From Lachnospiraceae bacterium (GTDB lineage Bacteria; Bacillota; Clostridia; Lachnospirales; Lachnospiraceae): a stretch of 62,700 nucleotides of DNA. The stretch spans positions 1 through 62,700 of the forward strand of contig SVFO01000025.1 of assembly GCA_015056795.1 (NCBI GenBank), in the 5' to 3' direction. The notes beneath the pieces were generated by a model. It saw only the letters and a list, made by a program, of their open reading frames with translations. It made no database searches and was not told where the DNA came from. Positions 51,155 through 60,235 of the stretch are shown here, in pieces; positions within the stretch are counted from its first letter, which is position 1, and every line of letters begins with the position of its first letter. Both the position numbers and the translations under genes were made by a program.

Positions 51155-54100
51155 CTATCTAGGAACCTCGACCATGATATATGCCTCAACGATATCGAGC
51201 TCCTGCATCTGGTCGAAGCCGTCAAATACAAGACCGCACTCGAAGCCAGCCTTTACTTCCTTCACGTCATCCTTGAAACGCTTCAGGGAAGCCAGCTTGC
51301 CTTCGTAGATCTGCTTGCCCTCACGGCTGATGCGAACCTTGCAATCTCTCTGGAACATACCGTCCAAAACATAGGAACCAGCGATGTTTCCGATTGCGGA
51401 CGCACGGAAGATCTGACGAACCTCTGCATGACCGATGACCTTCTCCTCGAAGATCGGATCCAGCATACCCTTCATGGCTGCCTCGATATCCTCGATGGCC
51501 TGATAAATAACCTTGTAAAGACGAACGTCTACGCCCTCTCTCTCGGCCGTTGCCTTTGCCACGGCATCAGGACGCACGTTAAATCCAATGATGATCGCGT
51601 TAGATGCACTTGCCAGAACAACGTCGGACTCGTTGATCGCACCTACGCCGCCATGGATACACTTAACGACAACCTCTTCGTTGGAGAGCTTGAGCAGGGA
51701 AGTCTTCACGGCCTCCACGCTACCCTGAACATCAGCCTTAACGATCAGGTTCAGCTCCTTCAGATTGCCTTCCTTAATCTGTGAGAACAGATCATCCAAG
51801 GACATCTTGCTCTTCGTCTCCTCGAGCATCTTCTCCTTGTTCTGTGCAAGATAGGTATCCGCATAGCTCTTCGCCGTCTTGTCGCTGTCATGTGCAAGGA
51901 ATACCTCGCCTGCGCTCGGAACGTCGGAAAGTCCAAGGATCTCCACGGGAGTCGAAGGACCAGCCTCCTTCACGCGTCTGCCCTTGTCATCCACCATCGC
52001 TCTTACCTTACCATGAGCGGCACCAGCGGAGATAAAGTCACCAACGTGAAGCGTACCCTTCTGTACCAGAACGGTTGCCACGGGACCACGACCCTTATCC
52101 AGCTCGGCCTCGATCACAAGACCTCTTGCCCTTCTGTTCGGGTTTGCCTTCAGCTCGAGAATGTCTGCGGTCAAAAGAATCGTCTCCAGCAGATCCTCAA
52201 TGCCTTGACCCGTCTTAGCAGACACGGGAACAAACTCCGTATTTCCGCCCCAGTCGGTAGCAACCAGCTCATACTCGGTGAGCTCCTGCTTTACACGCTC
52301 AATGTTTGCGGAGGGCTTATCAATCTTATTTACGGCAACGATGATTTCGATGCCTGCTGCCTTTGCATGATTAATTGCCTCAATGGTCTGGGGCATGACA
52401 CCGTCATCTGCTGCGACCACGAGAATTGCGATATCCGTGGAATTTGCACCACGCATACGCATTGCCGTGAAGGCCTCATGTCCAGGCGTATCCAGGAACG
52501 TAATGTTTCTTCCGTCAAGCGAAACGGTGTAAGCACCGATATGCTGCGTAATACCGCCAGCCTCGCCCTTCGTAACGTTCGTCTTACGAATGGCATCCAG
52601 TAGGGAGGTTTTACCATGGTCAACGTGACCCATGACACAGATAACGGGAGGTCTCTCCTGCAGATCCTTCTCGTCCTCGTCTTCCTCCTTCAGGAGCTCC
52701 TCAATAACGTCAACCTTAACCTCCTTCTCGCAAAGGATCTCATAATCCATGGCGAGCGTCTCAGCTTCCTCGTAGGAAATCTCCTGATTCAGAGTAACAA
52801 TCTTGCCCTCCATGAAGAGCTTCTTGATCAGGGCTGCGGGCTGCTGCTTCATCTTGTCCGCAAGATCCTTAATCGTAATGGTCTCAGGAAGCGTAATCAC
52901 CTTGATTACCTCCTCCACAACCTCTTCCTTCTTCTTTTCAGGCTTAATGAAGCGGCCGGGCTTGTTCTTTACAGCCTCGTCCTCCTCATACATATAATCC
53001 TTCTTGTTGCGCTTATCCTTTTCCTGAGAGAACCTTCTCTTGTCCTCCTCGCGCTTCTTTTCGATATCCTTTGCGGGAGCTGCATCACCGCCGAAGGAAT
53101 TCTTGCTGGATCTGCCGCCTTGTCCGCCAAAGCCCTGACCAGGTCTACCCTGACCATCACGTCCGCCGAAGCCACCGCGTCCGCCATCACGACTTCCGCC
53201 CTGATACTGACCAGTTCTGCCCTGACCGTCGCGTCCGCCGAAGCCACCCTGACCGCCTTGACCACCCTGGCGATTAAAGCCGCCCTGACCGTCACGATTG
53301 CCATACTGACTGCCCTGACGATTGAAGCCGCCCTGACCGTCACGATTGCCATACTGACCACCCTGGCCGCCCTGGCGATTGAAGCTGCCCTGACCGTCGC
53401 GGTTGCCATACTGACCACCCTGACGATTGAAGCTGCCCTGGCCATCACGATTACCATACTGACCACCCTGGCCGCCCTGACGATTAAAGCTGCCCTGGCC
53501 GTCACGATTGTTATTGTACTGACCGCCCTGACGGTTAAAGCTGCCCTGGCCGTCACGATTGTTATTGTACTGACCACCCTGACGGTTAAAGTTCCCCTGA
53601 CCGTCACGATTCTGAGGCGCATTATTTCTCGTCTGATGATCACGATTTGCCTGATTGTCACGAGCGCCTTGATTGTCACGAGCCCCCTGATTCTGTGCAG
53701 CTTGCGTGTTGTCACGATTTGCCTGCGGAGCTGCCTGAACGTGCGCTTCCTTCTCAGGTGCAGCGCTCGGCGTAGCAGTCTGTGCCGCAGGCGCAACAGG
53801 AGTATTCACAGTCTCCTTGGGAGCCTGCGTTGCATGAGTCGTCGTTACTGCAGGAGTCTCCTGTACGGGAGCGGTCGTCTTTACCTCTTCCTTCTTCTCA
53901 GGCGCAGGATTTACGCGCTTCGGCTGCTGCGTATTGCTCGGAACCATCTGCACGCTGGGCGTGGGAGACGGAGGTGTCAGCGGCTTAATAGGCGTACGCG
54001 TGGGCTGCTGCTGAGGTCTTCCGTTGTTGTAACCACCAGCATTATTATACCCAGGTCTTCCATTATTACCACCCTGCGGACGATTCTGCACGGGGCCATT

Positions 54101-54613
54101 GTTAGGACGCTGTCCCTGACCTCTTGCATTCTGCTGATTATTGACAATGATGATCGTCTTCTTCTTTTTCGGCACGCCTGCCTGAGCGCCGCCCTGTGCG
54201 GGCTGTGCTGCGGGTTGTGCAGGCTCTGCAGCCTTCTTGGCCTCTTCTGCCTTTCTCGCTTCCTCGGCCTTCTTTGCATCCTCGGCCCTCTTTGCATCCT
54301 CGGCCTTCTTTGCATCCTCGGCCTTCTTTGCATCCTCGGCCTTCTTTGCATCCTCGGCCTTCTTTGCTTCCTCAGCCTTCTTTGCTTCCTCAACCTTCTT
54401 TGCCTCGTCAGCTTTCTTTGCATCATCTGCCTTTTTCGCGTCAGCTGAAGCCTTTGCGCCGCCGAATGCCGCTCTTACCATCTGCTCCTCCTGCGAATCC
54501 AGTCCACTCGAAGCAGTCTTGCCCTCGATACCCTTGTTGGCAAGAAATTGCAAAAGCTCTTTATTCTCCTTCTTCAACTCTTTTGCGAGTTCATGTATCC
54601 TGATTTTTGCCAT
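51155..54613 (-). CDS. infB: Translation initiation factor IF-2 with very long repeat-rich N-terminus
   Basis: IF-2 is the GTPase that places initiator tRNA on the ribosome. At 1152 residues it is much longer than Bacillus IF-2 (about 716). An IF2_N domain opens the protein ([19 protein letters not shown]). An Ala/Lys/Glu/Asp repeat tract follows (about 58-135, units like KKAEDA), then a Pro/Gln region and Gly/Asn/Arg/Gln repeats (about 324-504, units like [16 protein letters not shown]). A second IF2_N domain lies near 575-640. The G domain starts near 661 ([39 protein letters not shown]). The C-terminal fMet-tRNA-binding domains are complete. Confidence 0.97.
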   Translation of the reverse strand: MAKIRIHELAKELKKENKELLQFLANKGIEGKTASSGLDSQEEQMVRAAFGGAKASADAKKADDAKKADEAKKVEEAKKAEEAKKAEDAKKAEDAKKAEDAKKAEDAKRAEDAKKAEEARKAEEAKKAAEPAQPAAQPAQGGAQAGVPKKKKTIIIVNNQQNARGQGQRPNNGPVQNRPQGGNNGRPGYNNAGGYNNGRPQQQPTRTPIKPLTPPSPTPSVQMVPSNTQQPKRVNPAPEKKEEVKTTAPVQETPAVTTTHATQAPKETVNTPVAPAAQTATPSAAPEKEAHVQAAPQANRDNTQAAQNQGARDNQGARDNQANRDHQTRNNAPQNRDGQGNFNRQGGQYNNNRDGQGSFNRQGGQYNNNRDGQGSFNRQGGQGGQYGNRDGQGSFNRQGGQYGNRDGQGSFNRQGGQGGQYGNRDGQGGFNRQGSQYGNRDGQGGFNRQGGQGGQGGFGGRDGQGRTGQYQGGSRDGGRGGFGGRDGQGRPGQGFGGQGGRSSKNSFGGDAAPAKDIEKKREEDKRRFSQEKDKRNKKDYMYEEDEAVKNKPGRFIKPEKKKEEVVEEVIKVITLPETITIKDLADKMKQQPAALIKKLFMEGKIVTLNQEISYEEAETLAMDYEILCEKEVKVDVIEELLKEEDEDEKDLQERPPVICVMGHVDHGKTSLLDAIRKTNVTKGEAGGITQHIGAYTVSLDGRNITFLDTPGHEAFTAMRMRGANSTDIAILVVAADDGVMPQTIEAINHAKAAGIEIIVAVNKIDKPSANIERVKQELTEYELVATDWGGNTEFVPVSAKTGQGIEDLLETILLTADILELKANPNRRARGLVIEAELDKGRGPVATVLVQKGTLHVGDFISAGAAHGKVRAMVDDKGRRVKEAGPSTPVEILGLSDVPSAGEVFLAHDSDKTAKSYADTYLAQNKEKMLEETKSKMSLDDLFSQIKEGNLKELNLIVKADVQGSVEAVKTSLLKLSNEEVVVKCIHGGVGAINESDVVLASASNAIIIGFNVRPDAVAKATAEREGVDVRLYKVIYQAIEDIEAAMKGMLDPIFEEKVIGHAEVRQIFRASAIGNIAGSYVLDGMFQRDCKVRISREGKQIYEGKLASLKRFKDDVKEVKAGFECGLVFDGFDQMQELDIVEAYIMVEVPR
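53276..53630 (-). repeat. Tandem coding repeats in infB (Gly/Asn/Arg/Gln-rich)
   Basis: About eight units of 42-60 bp encode variants of [16 protein letters not shown]. Neighbouring units are nearly identical in DNA, which points to recent slippage or recombination. A second shorter repeat (18-bp units encoding KKAEDA) lies at about 54240-54400. Confidence 0.85.
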
Positions 54614-54650
54614 CCTAAATTCTTTCTCCTTTCCAAGCTCGTCTAAGCCC

Positions 54651-54965
54651 CTACTTCTCCATTTCCAGTTGCTTTTTTATGGCAGCCGCCAAACCAGCAT
54701 CGCACACCGCCAATGAAGATCTCAGGTCTTTTCCGATTGCCCGGCCCAAATCTTCCTTCAACCCGTATTCCACAACGGGTATTTCATAAAAAGCACATTT
54801 GTCATTAAAAAGCTTTCTCGTATTGTCCGTGGCGTCCTCCGAAATGATGACCAGACAGGCCTTCTTCGATCTTACCGCCTCCAGCGTCTGAAATTCTCCG
54901 CTGACAAGATTTTTGCTCTTCATGGCAATTCCCAAAAGGGACATCACTTTATTCGGTACTCCCAT
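54651..54965 (-). CDS. L7Ae-family ribosomal/RNA-binding protein (YlxQ)
   Basis: ATG 54965 ([18 protein letters not shown]) has AAGGAG at 7 bases and overlaps the ylxR end by 17 bp. The 104-residue product is a complete L7Ae-type K-turn binding fold ([57 protein letters not shown]). Its place between ylxR and infB is the Firmicutes norm. Confidence 0.92.
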   Translation of the reverse strand: MGVPNKVMSLLGIAMKSKNLVSGEFQTLEAVRSKKACLVIISEDATDNTRKLFNDKCAFYEIPVVEYGLKEDLGRAIGKDLRSSLAVCDAGLAAAIKKQLEMEK

Positions 54966-55221
54966 CTGCGAACTCCTTTTCCAGAGCGTCATACACCTCG
55001 GCAGGAATGCTCATCTTAAAGGATCGTTCCAATCCCTTATTCTTTCTGGCCTTCTGCAAGCAGGTCATGCTCTTACATAGATATGCGCCGCGTCCATTTT
55101 TCTTGCCAGTCATGTCAAGACAAATCGGTTCATTCTCCGATTTCAGGACACGCATCATTTCCTTTTTACTTTTCATTTCTCCACAGCCAACACACTGTCT
55201 CAGCGGAAGCTTTTTTGTCAT
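54949..55221 (-). CDS. rnpM: YlxR/RnpM, RNase P-modulating RNA-binding protein (DUF448)
   Basis: The 90-residue protein has the family hallmarks PLRQCVGCGEMKSKKEMMRV, GRGAYLCKSMTCLQKARK and the NKGLERSF strand-helix. YlxR of Bacillus binds RNase P RNA. It lies between nusA and ylxQ, as usual. Confidence 0.93.
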   Translation of the reverse strand: MTKKLPLRQCVGCGEMKSKKEMMRVLKSENEPICLDMTGKKNGRGAYLCKSMTCLQKARKNKGLERSFKMSIPAEVYDALEKEFADGSTE

Positions 55222-55296
55222 GCTTTCTTTAACTCTCCTTATGCTACCAATTCCTTTAGTTTTGATTCACTCTGTCAGGTAACAGGACTCGCTAAA

Positions 55297-56436
55297 TTAC
55301 TGCTCCGTATAGCCGCCCTCTTCACCTTCATAACCCTCGTACTCTTCGTACTCCTCGTCATCAATGTAGTCCTCATAACGGAAGCCAGGAGCATCCTTCG
55401 CCTGCGTCTCAGACTTGATGTCGATCTTATAGCCAGTCAGCCTTGCAGCAAGTCTTGCATTCTGACCCTCCTTACCGATGGCCAGAGACAACTGATAATC
55501 GGGAACAACAACCTTCGCCGTCTTCTCATCAGGATCTGCAAATACTGCAACGATCTTTGCAGGAGAAAGGGCATTCTGGATCAAGTTACCAGGGTTCTCA
55601 TCCCAGTTCACAACGTCAATCTTCTCGCCACGAAGCTCTTCTACGATTGCATTTACTCTTGCGCCGTTCATGCCGACACAAGCACCAACTGCATCTACGT
55701 CAGGATTGTTGGACCAAACCGCAATCTTCGTACGGCTACCTGCCTCACGAGCAATGCTCTTGATTTCTACGGTACCGTCCTTAATCTCCGTAACCTCAGC
55801 CTCAAACAGACGCTTTACCAGCTCTGGATGCGTGCGGCTTACGCTAATGCGCGGTCCCTTAGGGGTATTCTTCACTTCATGCACGTAAACCTTGATGCGC
55901 TCGTTATTTTTGAACACCTCTCCCTTTACCTGCTCAGCCTCGGTCAGCAGGGCGTCTGCCTTACCAAGGTTAATGCTAATGTTCTTGCCAACATAACGCT
56001 GAACGATACCCGTAACAACGTCACGCTCCTTCTCAAAATACTGATTGAAAATCACGCTTCTCTCTTCCTCACGGATCTTCTGGAGGATTACGTTCTTTGC
56101 GTTCTGCGTAGCGATACGTCCAAACTCCTTGGACTTAATCTCTACGTGAATCACGTCGCCTACGGAAGCCTTGGTAGAAATCTTCTGCGCATCTTCAAGA
56201 CTAATCTGCAGACAATCGTCCTCAACGTCATCTGCCGTCGGAACCACTTCCTTCTCGGCATAAACCAAGAAGTCACAGGTATCACGATCAATCTCAACCT
56301 TTACGTTGTCTGCCTTACCAAAATGGTTCTTGCAGGCCGTAAGCAGAGAGTTCTCGATTGCCTCAAACAGCGTCTCCTTGCTGATCTCCTTCTCCTTCTC
56401 CAAAATATCAAGTGCCTCCATTAATTCCTTGTTCAT
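55297..56436 (-). CDS. nusA: Transcription termination/antitermination factor NusA
   Basis: ATG 56436 (MNKELMEALDILEKEK) follows GGAGG at 5 bases. The 379-residue protein has the NusA N-terminal RNA-polymerase-binding domain (FEAIENSLLTACKNHFG), an S1 domain (DVVTGIVQRYVGKNISINLG) and two KH domains (GSRTKIAVWSNNPDVDAVGACV and LAIGKEGQNARLAARLTG). It ends with an acidic Tyr/Glu tail (EEYEEYEGYEGEEGG) and lacks the repeat domains of E. coli NusA, as in Firmicutes. Confidence 0.96.
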   Translation of the reverse strand: MNKELMEALDILEKEKEISKETLFEAIENSLLTACKNHFGKADNVKVEIDRDTCDFLVYAEKEVVPTADDVEDDCLQISLEDAQKISTKASVGDVIHVEIKSKEFGRIATQNAKNVILQKIREEERSVIFNQYFEKERDVVTGIVQRYVGKNISINLGKADALLTEAEQVKGEVFKNNERIKVYVHEVKNTPKGPRISVSRTHPELVKRLFEAEVTEIKDGTVEIKSIAREAGSRTKIAVWSNNPDVDAVGACVGMNGARVNAIVEELRGEKIDVVNWDENPGNLIQNALSPAKIVAVFADPDEKTAKVVVPDYQLSLAIGKEGQNARLAARLTGYKIDIKSETQAKDAPGFRYEDYIDDEEYEEYEGYEGEEGGYTEQ

Positions 56437-56523
56437 CATATCCTCCATTTCCGGCATTTCGCCTTATATTCTCTGTACCATTCAAATCTTTACTACCTAA
56501 AAGCTCTTACATAACATGTCATC

Positions 56524-57000
56524 CTAAAAATCCAGCGCCAACCTGATCAGTGCAACATTACTCCTCTCAAAAGTTACCGTGTTACCCTCGCCCTCACGGA
56601 TCGTGATCGTCTTCTCATCGAAGCTCTCCAGGATACCGCAGAAATCCTTTTGCTTCGTTTTTGCATCCACTGCCTTAAACAGCTTTACTTCCACTTCCTT
56701 ACCGATGCTCTTTTGAAGGTGCCTGTCCTTCTTCAAGGTTCGTCCAAGTCCCGGACTGGAAACCTCCAGGATGTAAGCATCCGGGATGGGATCCGCCTCG
56801 TCCAGCATGTCCGAAAAAGCACGACTCACGGTTTCACAATCATTGATATTGACGCCCTCCGGCTTATCAATATAGGCACGCAGATAATAATCACTGCCTT
56901 CCTTGACATACTCCACATCATAGATTTCAATTCCAAGCTTCGTGGTGATGGGCTTCAGCAGTTCCTCTGCCTTCGCCTCATAAGTCTCCCTCTTTGACAT
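56524..57000 (-). CDS. rimP: Ribosome maturation factor RimP
   Basis: RimP is needed for 30S subunit maturation. The 158-residue protein has IYDVEYVKEGSDYYLRAYID, the motif VSSPGLGRTLKKDRHL and a C-terminal Sm-like domain (KDFCGILESFDEKTITI). It starts with ATG 57000 after AAGGAGGCAG. It is the first gene of the nusA-infB operon. Confidence 0.95.
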   Translation of the reverse strand: MSKRETYEAKAEELLKPITTKLGIEIYDVEYVKEGSDYYLRAYIDKPEGVNINDCETVSRAFSDMLDEADPIPDAYILEVSSPGLGRTLKKDRHLQKSIGKEVEVKLFKAVDAKTKQKDFCGILESFDEKTITIREGEGNTVTFERSNVALIRLALDF

Positions 57001-57019
57001 TCTGCCTCCTTTTTTATAT

Positions 57020-57090
57020 CTGCCTTCGGCAGCCGCTTGTTTTTATTGTCGCCCTACAAAGAATTAAGAGTGGTTCGCACCACTCTTAAT
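57020..57090 (-). promoter_or_regulatory. Leader hairpins of the rimP-nusA-infB operon
   Basis: A perfect 12-bp stem (ATTAAGAGTGGT with its complement, 57063-57074 and 57079-57090, tetraloop) begins about 19 nt after the predicted start. A second small stem (CTGCC-ttc-GGCAG, 57020-57032) sits just before the ribosome site. The first has only TCTTTG after it, so it may be a weak attenuator through which NusA could act on its own operon; that is inference. Confidence 0.55.
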
Positions 57091-57115
57091 CTAGTCAACT
57101 TTATGAATCGTATTG

Positions 57116-57144
57116 AGTATAAGCCCGTATATTCTAAAAGTCAA
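57116..57144 (-). promoter_or_regulatory. Promoter of the rimP-nusA-infB operon
   Basis: TTGACT (57144-57139), 17 bp, TATACT (57121-57116) on the minus strand. Confidence 0.85.
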
Positions 57145-57228
57145 GTAGGAAAGGCACAAAAATAAAGGAAAAGCGGCAATTTTTTTGTCTAAGCTCCTCA
57201 TTCTGCGCCGTTTGCGACCATCTGCCGT

Positions 57229-58434
57229 CTAGTACAGCACCTCGACATTCGTCGGAAGGCAGTTGTCATCGATGTCAAATACCCATATGGAATACCCCGG
57301 CACCCTATGCTCCGTCAGGCACAGCCTTCCGTCAACGACACCCATGTAATACGGCGTTCCAATATTGATAAAGTACGAATAAATATCCTTATATGCCCCT
57401 GAGGCAAGATTCGACAGGCTTTCCGTATAGATGACCGTTGCACAATTCTGATTTCCTGATGCATCCGTTGAGATCGTAATATAGAACCCTCCGTCAATTG
57501 GCAGAATCTGTATCATTCCTGCCAGTTGCTCCGGTACGGGATATCTTTGGAGAATGGTGAAATCAGATCGACTTACCTCCAAGATCTGACCATTCCCCGA
57601 AACAAGATAGATCGAATCTCCTATAATCGTAAAGCTTCGTACGTAATAGCCATTCAGCTCCTTGATCGACATAACGCGGTTTAAGCGAATCTGATCCGTG
57701 TCTCCGTCCCGCTCAAATACACACATCTCCCCCGTCATGGAGCTCCAGGCATAAAAGCATGCGTCCATCTCGTTGTAAACAATATAGTGCGGGCGAATGC
57801 CAACATTGTCAACGACCTGCGTCAGGACAAAAGCTTTGCCGTCATACTTATACACCAATACCCTGGAGCGTTCCGTATCGTCCACCAAATAAAGCTCGCC
57901 ATCGCTGGCAACCGTATGGCCCCGCTCAATGTCGGAAGTCATGATTTTCCAATCCTTCAGTGGAATGCCCAATGTATCGGTATAAATGACCTGATTATGA
58001 TAACAATCCACTATGAAATACAGATCGCCAATCTTGATGAACTGCGTTGGAACACTAAGCGAATCATACGGATTCAACGCTGAGCCAAGATTCGGATCTA
58101 CGGGATCGTTTTCCGAAGGGAGCGTTTCTGTTGGATCGGTATCCGTCATGTCTGTTTCCGTAGGATCGGTTTCGTCGGGATCGGTTTCCGTTGAATTTGT
58201 TCCGCTCTCATCATCGGAAGAGGCTTGATTAGAATCGTCTGTCTTATCGTCTGGCACCTGCGATGACTCGTCAGAAATGCTGACTGCAACCAAAATATCA
58301 TCGGCCGCATCCTGATCTCCACATCCGCACAACAAAAGCAAGCACATAGCCATTACAACCATGCACCCCCTGCGAATGAGCCTTATGAACGCGCCTAACC
58401 GCTGACTGCTTAAGCTTTGACCTACTGACACCAT
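57229..58434 (-). CDS. Lipoprotein with probable beta-propeller domain
   Basis: The 401-residue product has an N-terminal signal (VVMAMCLLLLCGC, lipobox LLCGC about residue 37) and should be lipid-anchored outside. An acidic Asp/Thr/Glu/Ser linker follows (about 45-115, units like TETDPDETDP), then a domain of repeated beta-strand units: GDLYFIVDCYHNQVIYT, DGELYLVDDTERSRVLVY, GDSIYLVSGNGQILEVS. This looks like a six- or seven-bladed propeller, similar in style to the NHL protein at 1540 but without clear NHL motifs. Function unknown. It has its own promoter. Confidence 0.75.
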   Translation of the reverse strand: MVSVGQSLSSQRLGAFIRLIRRGCMVVMAMCLLLLCGCGDQDAADDILVAVSISDESSQVPDDKTDDSNQASSDDESGTNSTETDPDETDPTETDMTDTDPTETLPSENDPVDPNLGSALNPYDSLSVPTQFIKIGDLYFIVDCYHNQVIYTDTLGIPLKDWKIMTSDIERGHTVASDGELYLVDDTERSRVLVYKYDGKAFVLTQVVDNVGIRPHYIVYNEMDACFYAWSSMTGEMCVFERDGDTDQIRLNRVMSIKELNGYYVRSFTIIGDSIYLVSGNGQILEVSRSDFTILQRYPVPEQLAGMIQILPIDGGFYITISTDASGNQNCATVIYTESLSNLASGAYKDIYSYFINIGTPYYMGVVDGRLCLTEHRVPGYSIWVFDIDDNCLPTNVEVLY

Positions 58435-58470
58435 TCTGCGACTTCTCCTGAAATACTAAAACATATGAAT

Positions 58471-58499
58471 ACTATATCGCAGACATGCAGAAAATGCAA
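58471..58499 (-). promoter_or_regulatory. Promoter of the propeller lipoprotein gene
   Basis: TTGCAT (58499-58494), 17 bp, TATAGT (58476-58471) on the minus strand. Confidence 0.6.
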
Positions 58500-58600
58500 A
58501 TATTCATCGTGAATCACTCGGCCATCTGATAATTGCTTTAACAACTCTGTGATTTCCTTCTCCAAATCATCTGCCCTCGCCTCTGGGGCTTCTTATCCAG

Positions 58601-59329
58601 TTATGATATAAAGTATTTCATCGCCTCGTTACGGTCCAGTTGAAACGACTGCATGATAATGTCAATGATTTCATCCGAATGATAGCCTTTTTTTGTCATG
58701 GTGTTCACCATTGCCCTAACGCTTTGTCTTTGGCCTTTCTTCCAGCTTTCCTTTAATTCCGGTTCAAATAATTCCCTTAACGCTTCGCAGCACATGTCCT
58801 TGTCCTCCTTTAACTTTTTCTCATTCGCCCGTATACTGACCTGTAATACCGAATCAATAAATTCTCCGTTAGCCGTTTCCTTTAGCTTCGCCGCTGCTTC
58901 CGAAAGCCTCTCAAAATCATCCCTCTCCATTTCCTTCGACAATGCGCGAAGCCATACATGCTCTCGTTTGTCCAGCTCCCTTGCCACAACGATTTGCACC
59001 GGAAACAGCAGATCCCTTTCGACATGGTAAATCCCCGGATGCCTTTTTGAAAACCGAATCTTATGCTCTGAAAAATACCAAAACAGCTTCCTGGGTCTTG
59101 CCCAGCATACAACCGTCACGGTGACGTCATCCGCCTTAATGCAATCCGTCGTTTCCCCATATGCCTTATACAAGGCGGCATACGCGATGCATTTATAAAT
59201 CACGTCAACATTCACGACATCCTCCGGAGATTTATACTCCACTATGTTGTGACCCCTGAAAAAATGCCCAATCTCATTACGGACTTTGAGGTCTGCACTT
59301 TTCTTTATCACAAGAAGATCAATTTCCAA
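58601..59329 (-). pseudogene. Rpn-like PD-(D/E)XK nuclease family gene, 5'-truncated
   Basis: The 242-residue frame opens only at a TTG (59329), two codons after an in-frame stop. The first residues (EIDLLVIKKS, then IVEYKSPEDVVNVDVIYK) fall in the middle of the catalytic core as I know it from related clostridial proteins. About 50-60 N-terminal residues are therefore missing. The segment E-Y-K is the (D/E)XK half of the active site. The rest (REHVWLRALSKEMERDDF, GYHSDEIIDIIMQSF) is intact to the stop. The family is linked to recombination-promoting nuclease/transposase-like proteins. Part of it is repeated at 60109 and at 62624. Confidence 0.7.
58836..58962 (-). repeat. 127-bp repeat, copy A (inside the truncated nuclease gene)
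   Basis: This segment matches 60109-60235 over the same length with three differences that I can count. It encodes about 42 residues including LSKEMERDDFERLSEAAAKL. Confidence 0.9.
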
Positions 59330-59377
59330 TGATTATTGCTGCAAAGCATTACCAAAAACATGAAATAGTTATAACGA

Positions 59378-59680
59378 TCACATGATTGCCGTTTTACACG
59401 GATGAATCGCCTGTATTTCTGCATTAATCTTTTGCTTTAATTCCCTGATATCGATTTCATTTTGTATATCTAAAAAGTATTTCTCAGTAACACCAAAATA
59501 TCTCGCTAATCTAAGGGAGGTATCTGCCGTAACCTTTCTTCTACCATGCAAGATATCCTGTATGCGAGAGACTGGAACATGAATTTCTTGTGCCAATTTA
59601 TATGCGGAAATACCCATTGGCTCCATAAATTCCTCCAGTAGTATTTCACCCATTTGGGGAGTCTCAATAATATAATCCAT
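59378..59680 (-). CDS. higA: HigA-family antitoxin
   Basis: ATG 59680 (MDYIIETPQMGEILLEEF) follows a GAGG ribosome site; an earlier in-frame ATG (59737) would overlap higB. The 100-residue protein has an Xre-type helix-turn-helix (ISAYKLAQEIHVPVSRIQDI, followed by LHGRRKVTADTSLRLARYF) typical of HigA. It should bind HigB and repress the shared promoter. It starts 40 bp after higB, the toxin-first order of higBA. Confidence 0.92.
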   Translation of the reverse strand: MDYIIETPQMGEILLEEFMEPMGISAYKLAQEIHVPVSRIQDILHGRRKVTADTSLRLARYFGVTEKYFLDIQNEIDIRELKQKINAEIQAIHPCKTAIM

Positions 59681-59720
59681 AATACTCAACCTCACTTTCA
59701 AATAGAATACAGCTCTACCT

Positions 59721-60002
59721 TTAATGATAGTCCACAATCTCTACATCATAGAAGTGGTTCTCATCTTCCCTAAAACATATTCGAAACTGATCATTTATCC
59801 TTATGCTATATTGTCCCTGCCTTTTCCCAGTAAGTGGTTCTAATCGATTTGAAGGCGGAACCTTCAGATCCTCCAAACATCCTGCATTGTTTATCATGAT
59901 CAGCTTTCTCAAGGCAACCTTCTGTATATCGTGTGGCAACTTCCTTGAAAATGTCTGGTTAAAAATCTTTTCTGTTTCTTTATCTGCAAAGTTCTTAATC
60001 AT
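59721..60002 (-). CDS. higB: HigB-family toxin (RelE/ParE superfamily mRNA interferase)
   Basis: ATG 60002 (MIKNFADKETEKIFNQ) matches the standard HigB N-terminus. The 93-residue product ends with the RelE-like core NRLEPLTGKRQGQYSIRIND, then QFRICFREDENHFYDVEIVDYH-type strands with Arg and His residues expected at the active site. The toxin cleaves mRNA on ribosomes. The frame stays open upstream to 60215, but that part comes from a nuclease-gene remnant and from the promoter, so I reject the longer start. No ribosome site precedes the ATG and the -10 box ends only 6 bp upstream, so the mRNA is probably leaderless. Confidence 0.92.
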   Translation of the reverse strand: MIKNFADKETEKIFNQTFSRKLPHDIQKVALRKLIMINNAGCLEDLKVPPSNRLEPLTGKRQGQYSIRINDQFRICFREDENHFYDVEIVDYH

Positions 60003-60008
60003 GTCTTT

Positions 60009-60037
60009 ATTATACCTGTTTTGCGTGTATACGTCAA
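60009..60037 (-). promoter_or_regulatory. higBA promoter placed for a leaderless transcript
   Basis: TTGACG (60037-60032), 17 bp, TATAAT (60014-60009) on the minus strand. The A of the higB ATG is 7 bp after the -10 box, just where transcription should start. Confidence 0.8.
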
Positions 60038-60108
60038 GCAAGTATGTGGCTTTTGCGACAAAAATCATATTAACAAGTACATGGTCTTCAAAGTTCATAC
60101 TATCCATG

Positions 60109-60235
60109 CTGACCTGTAATACCGAATCAATAAATTCTCCGTTAGCCGTTTCCTTTAGCTTTGCCGCCGCTTCCGAAAGCCTCTCAAAATCATCCCTCTC
60201 CATTTCCTTCGACAATGTGCGAAGCCATACATGCT
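60109..60235 (-). pseudogene. Remnant of a second Rpn-like nuclease gene (127-bp repeat, copy B)
   Basis: The segment encodes the same roughly 42 residues as 58836-58962 (SKEMERDDFERLSEAAAKLK onward) with both neighbours lost. To its left (downstream) the sequence changes abruptly into the higBA region in the same frame. To its right it changes into unrelated sequence. It is a decayed copy that now flanks higBA. Confidence 0.85.

Noticed and set aside
53276..53630. Regularly spaced repeats that could suggest a CRISPR array
   Set aside because: The units keep the infB reading frame, have no unique spacers and encode a Gly/Asn/Arg/Gln tract; no cas genes are near.
52616..54448. 610-codon open frame on the plus strand opposite infB
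   Set aside because: It is the shadow of infB: low-complexity repeats avoid stops on the other strand. The protein is mere Leu/Thr/Ala repeats without ribosome site or domain.
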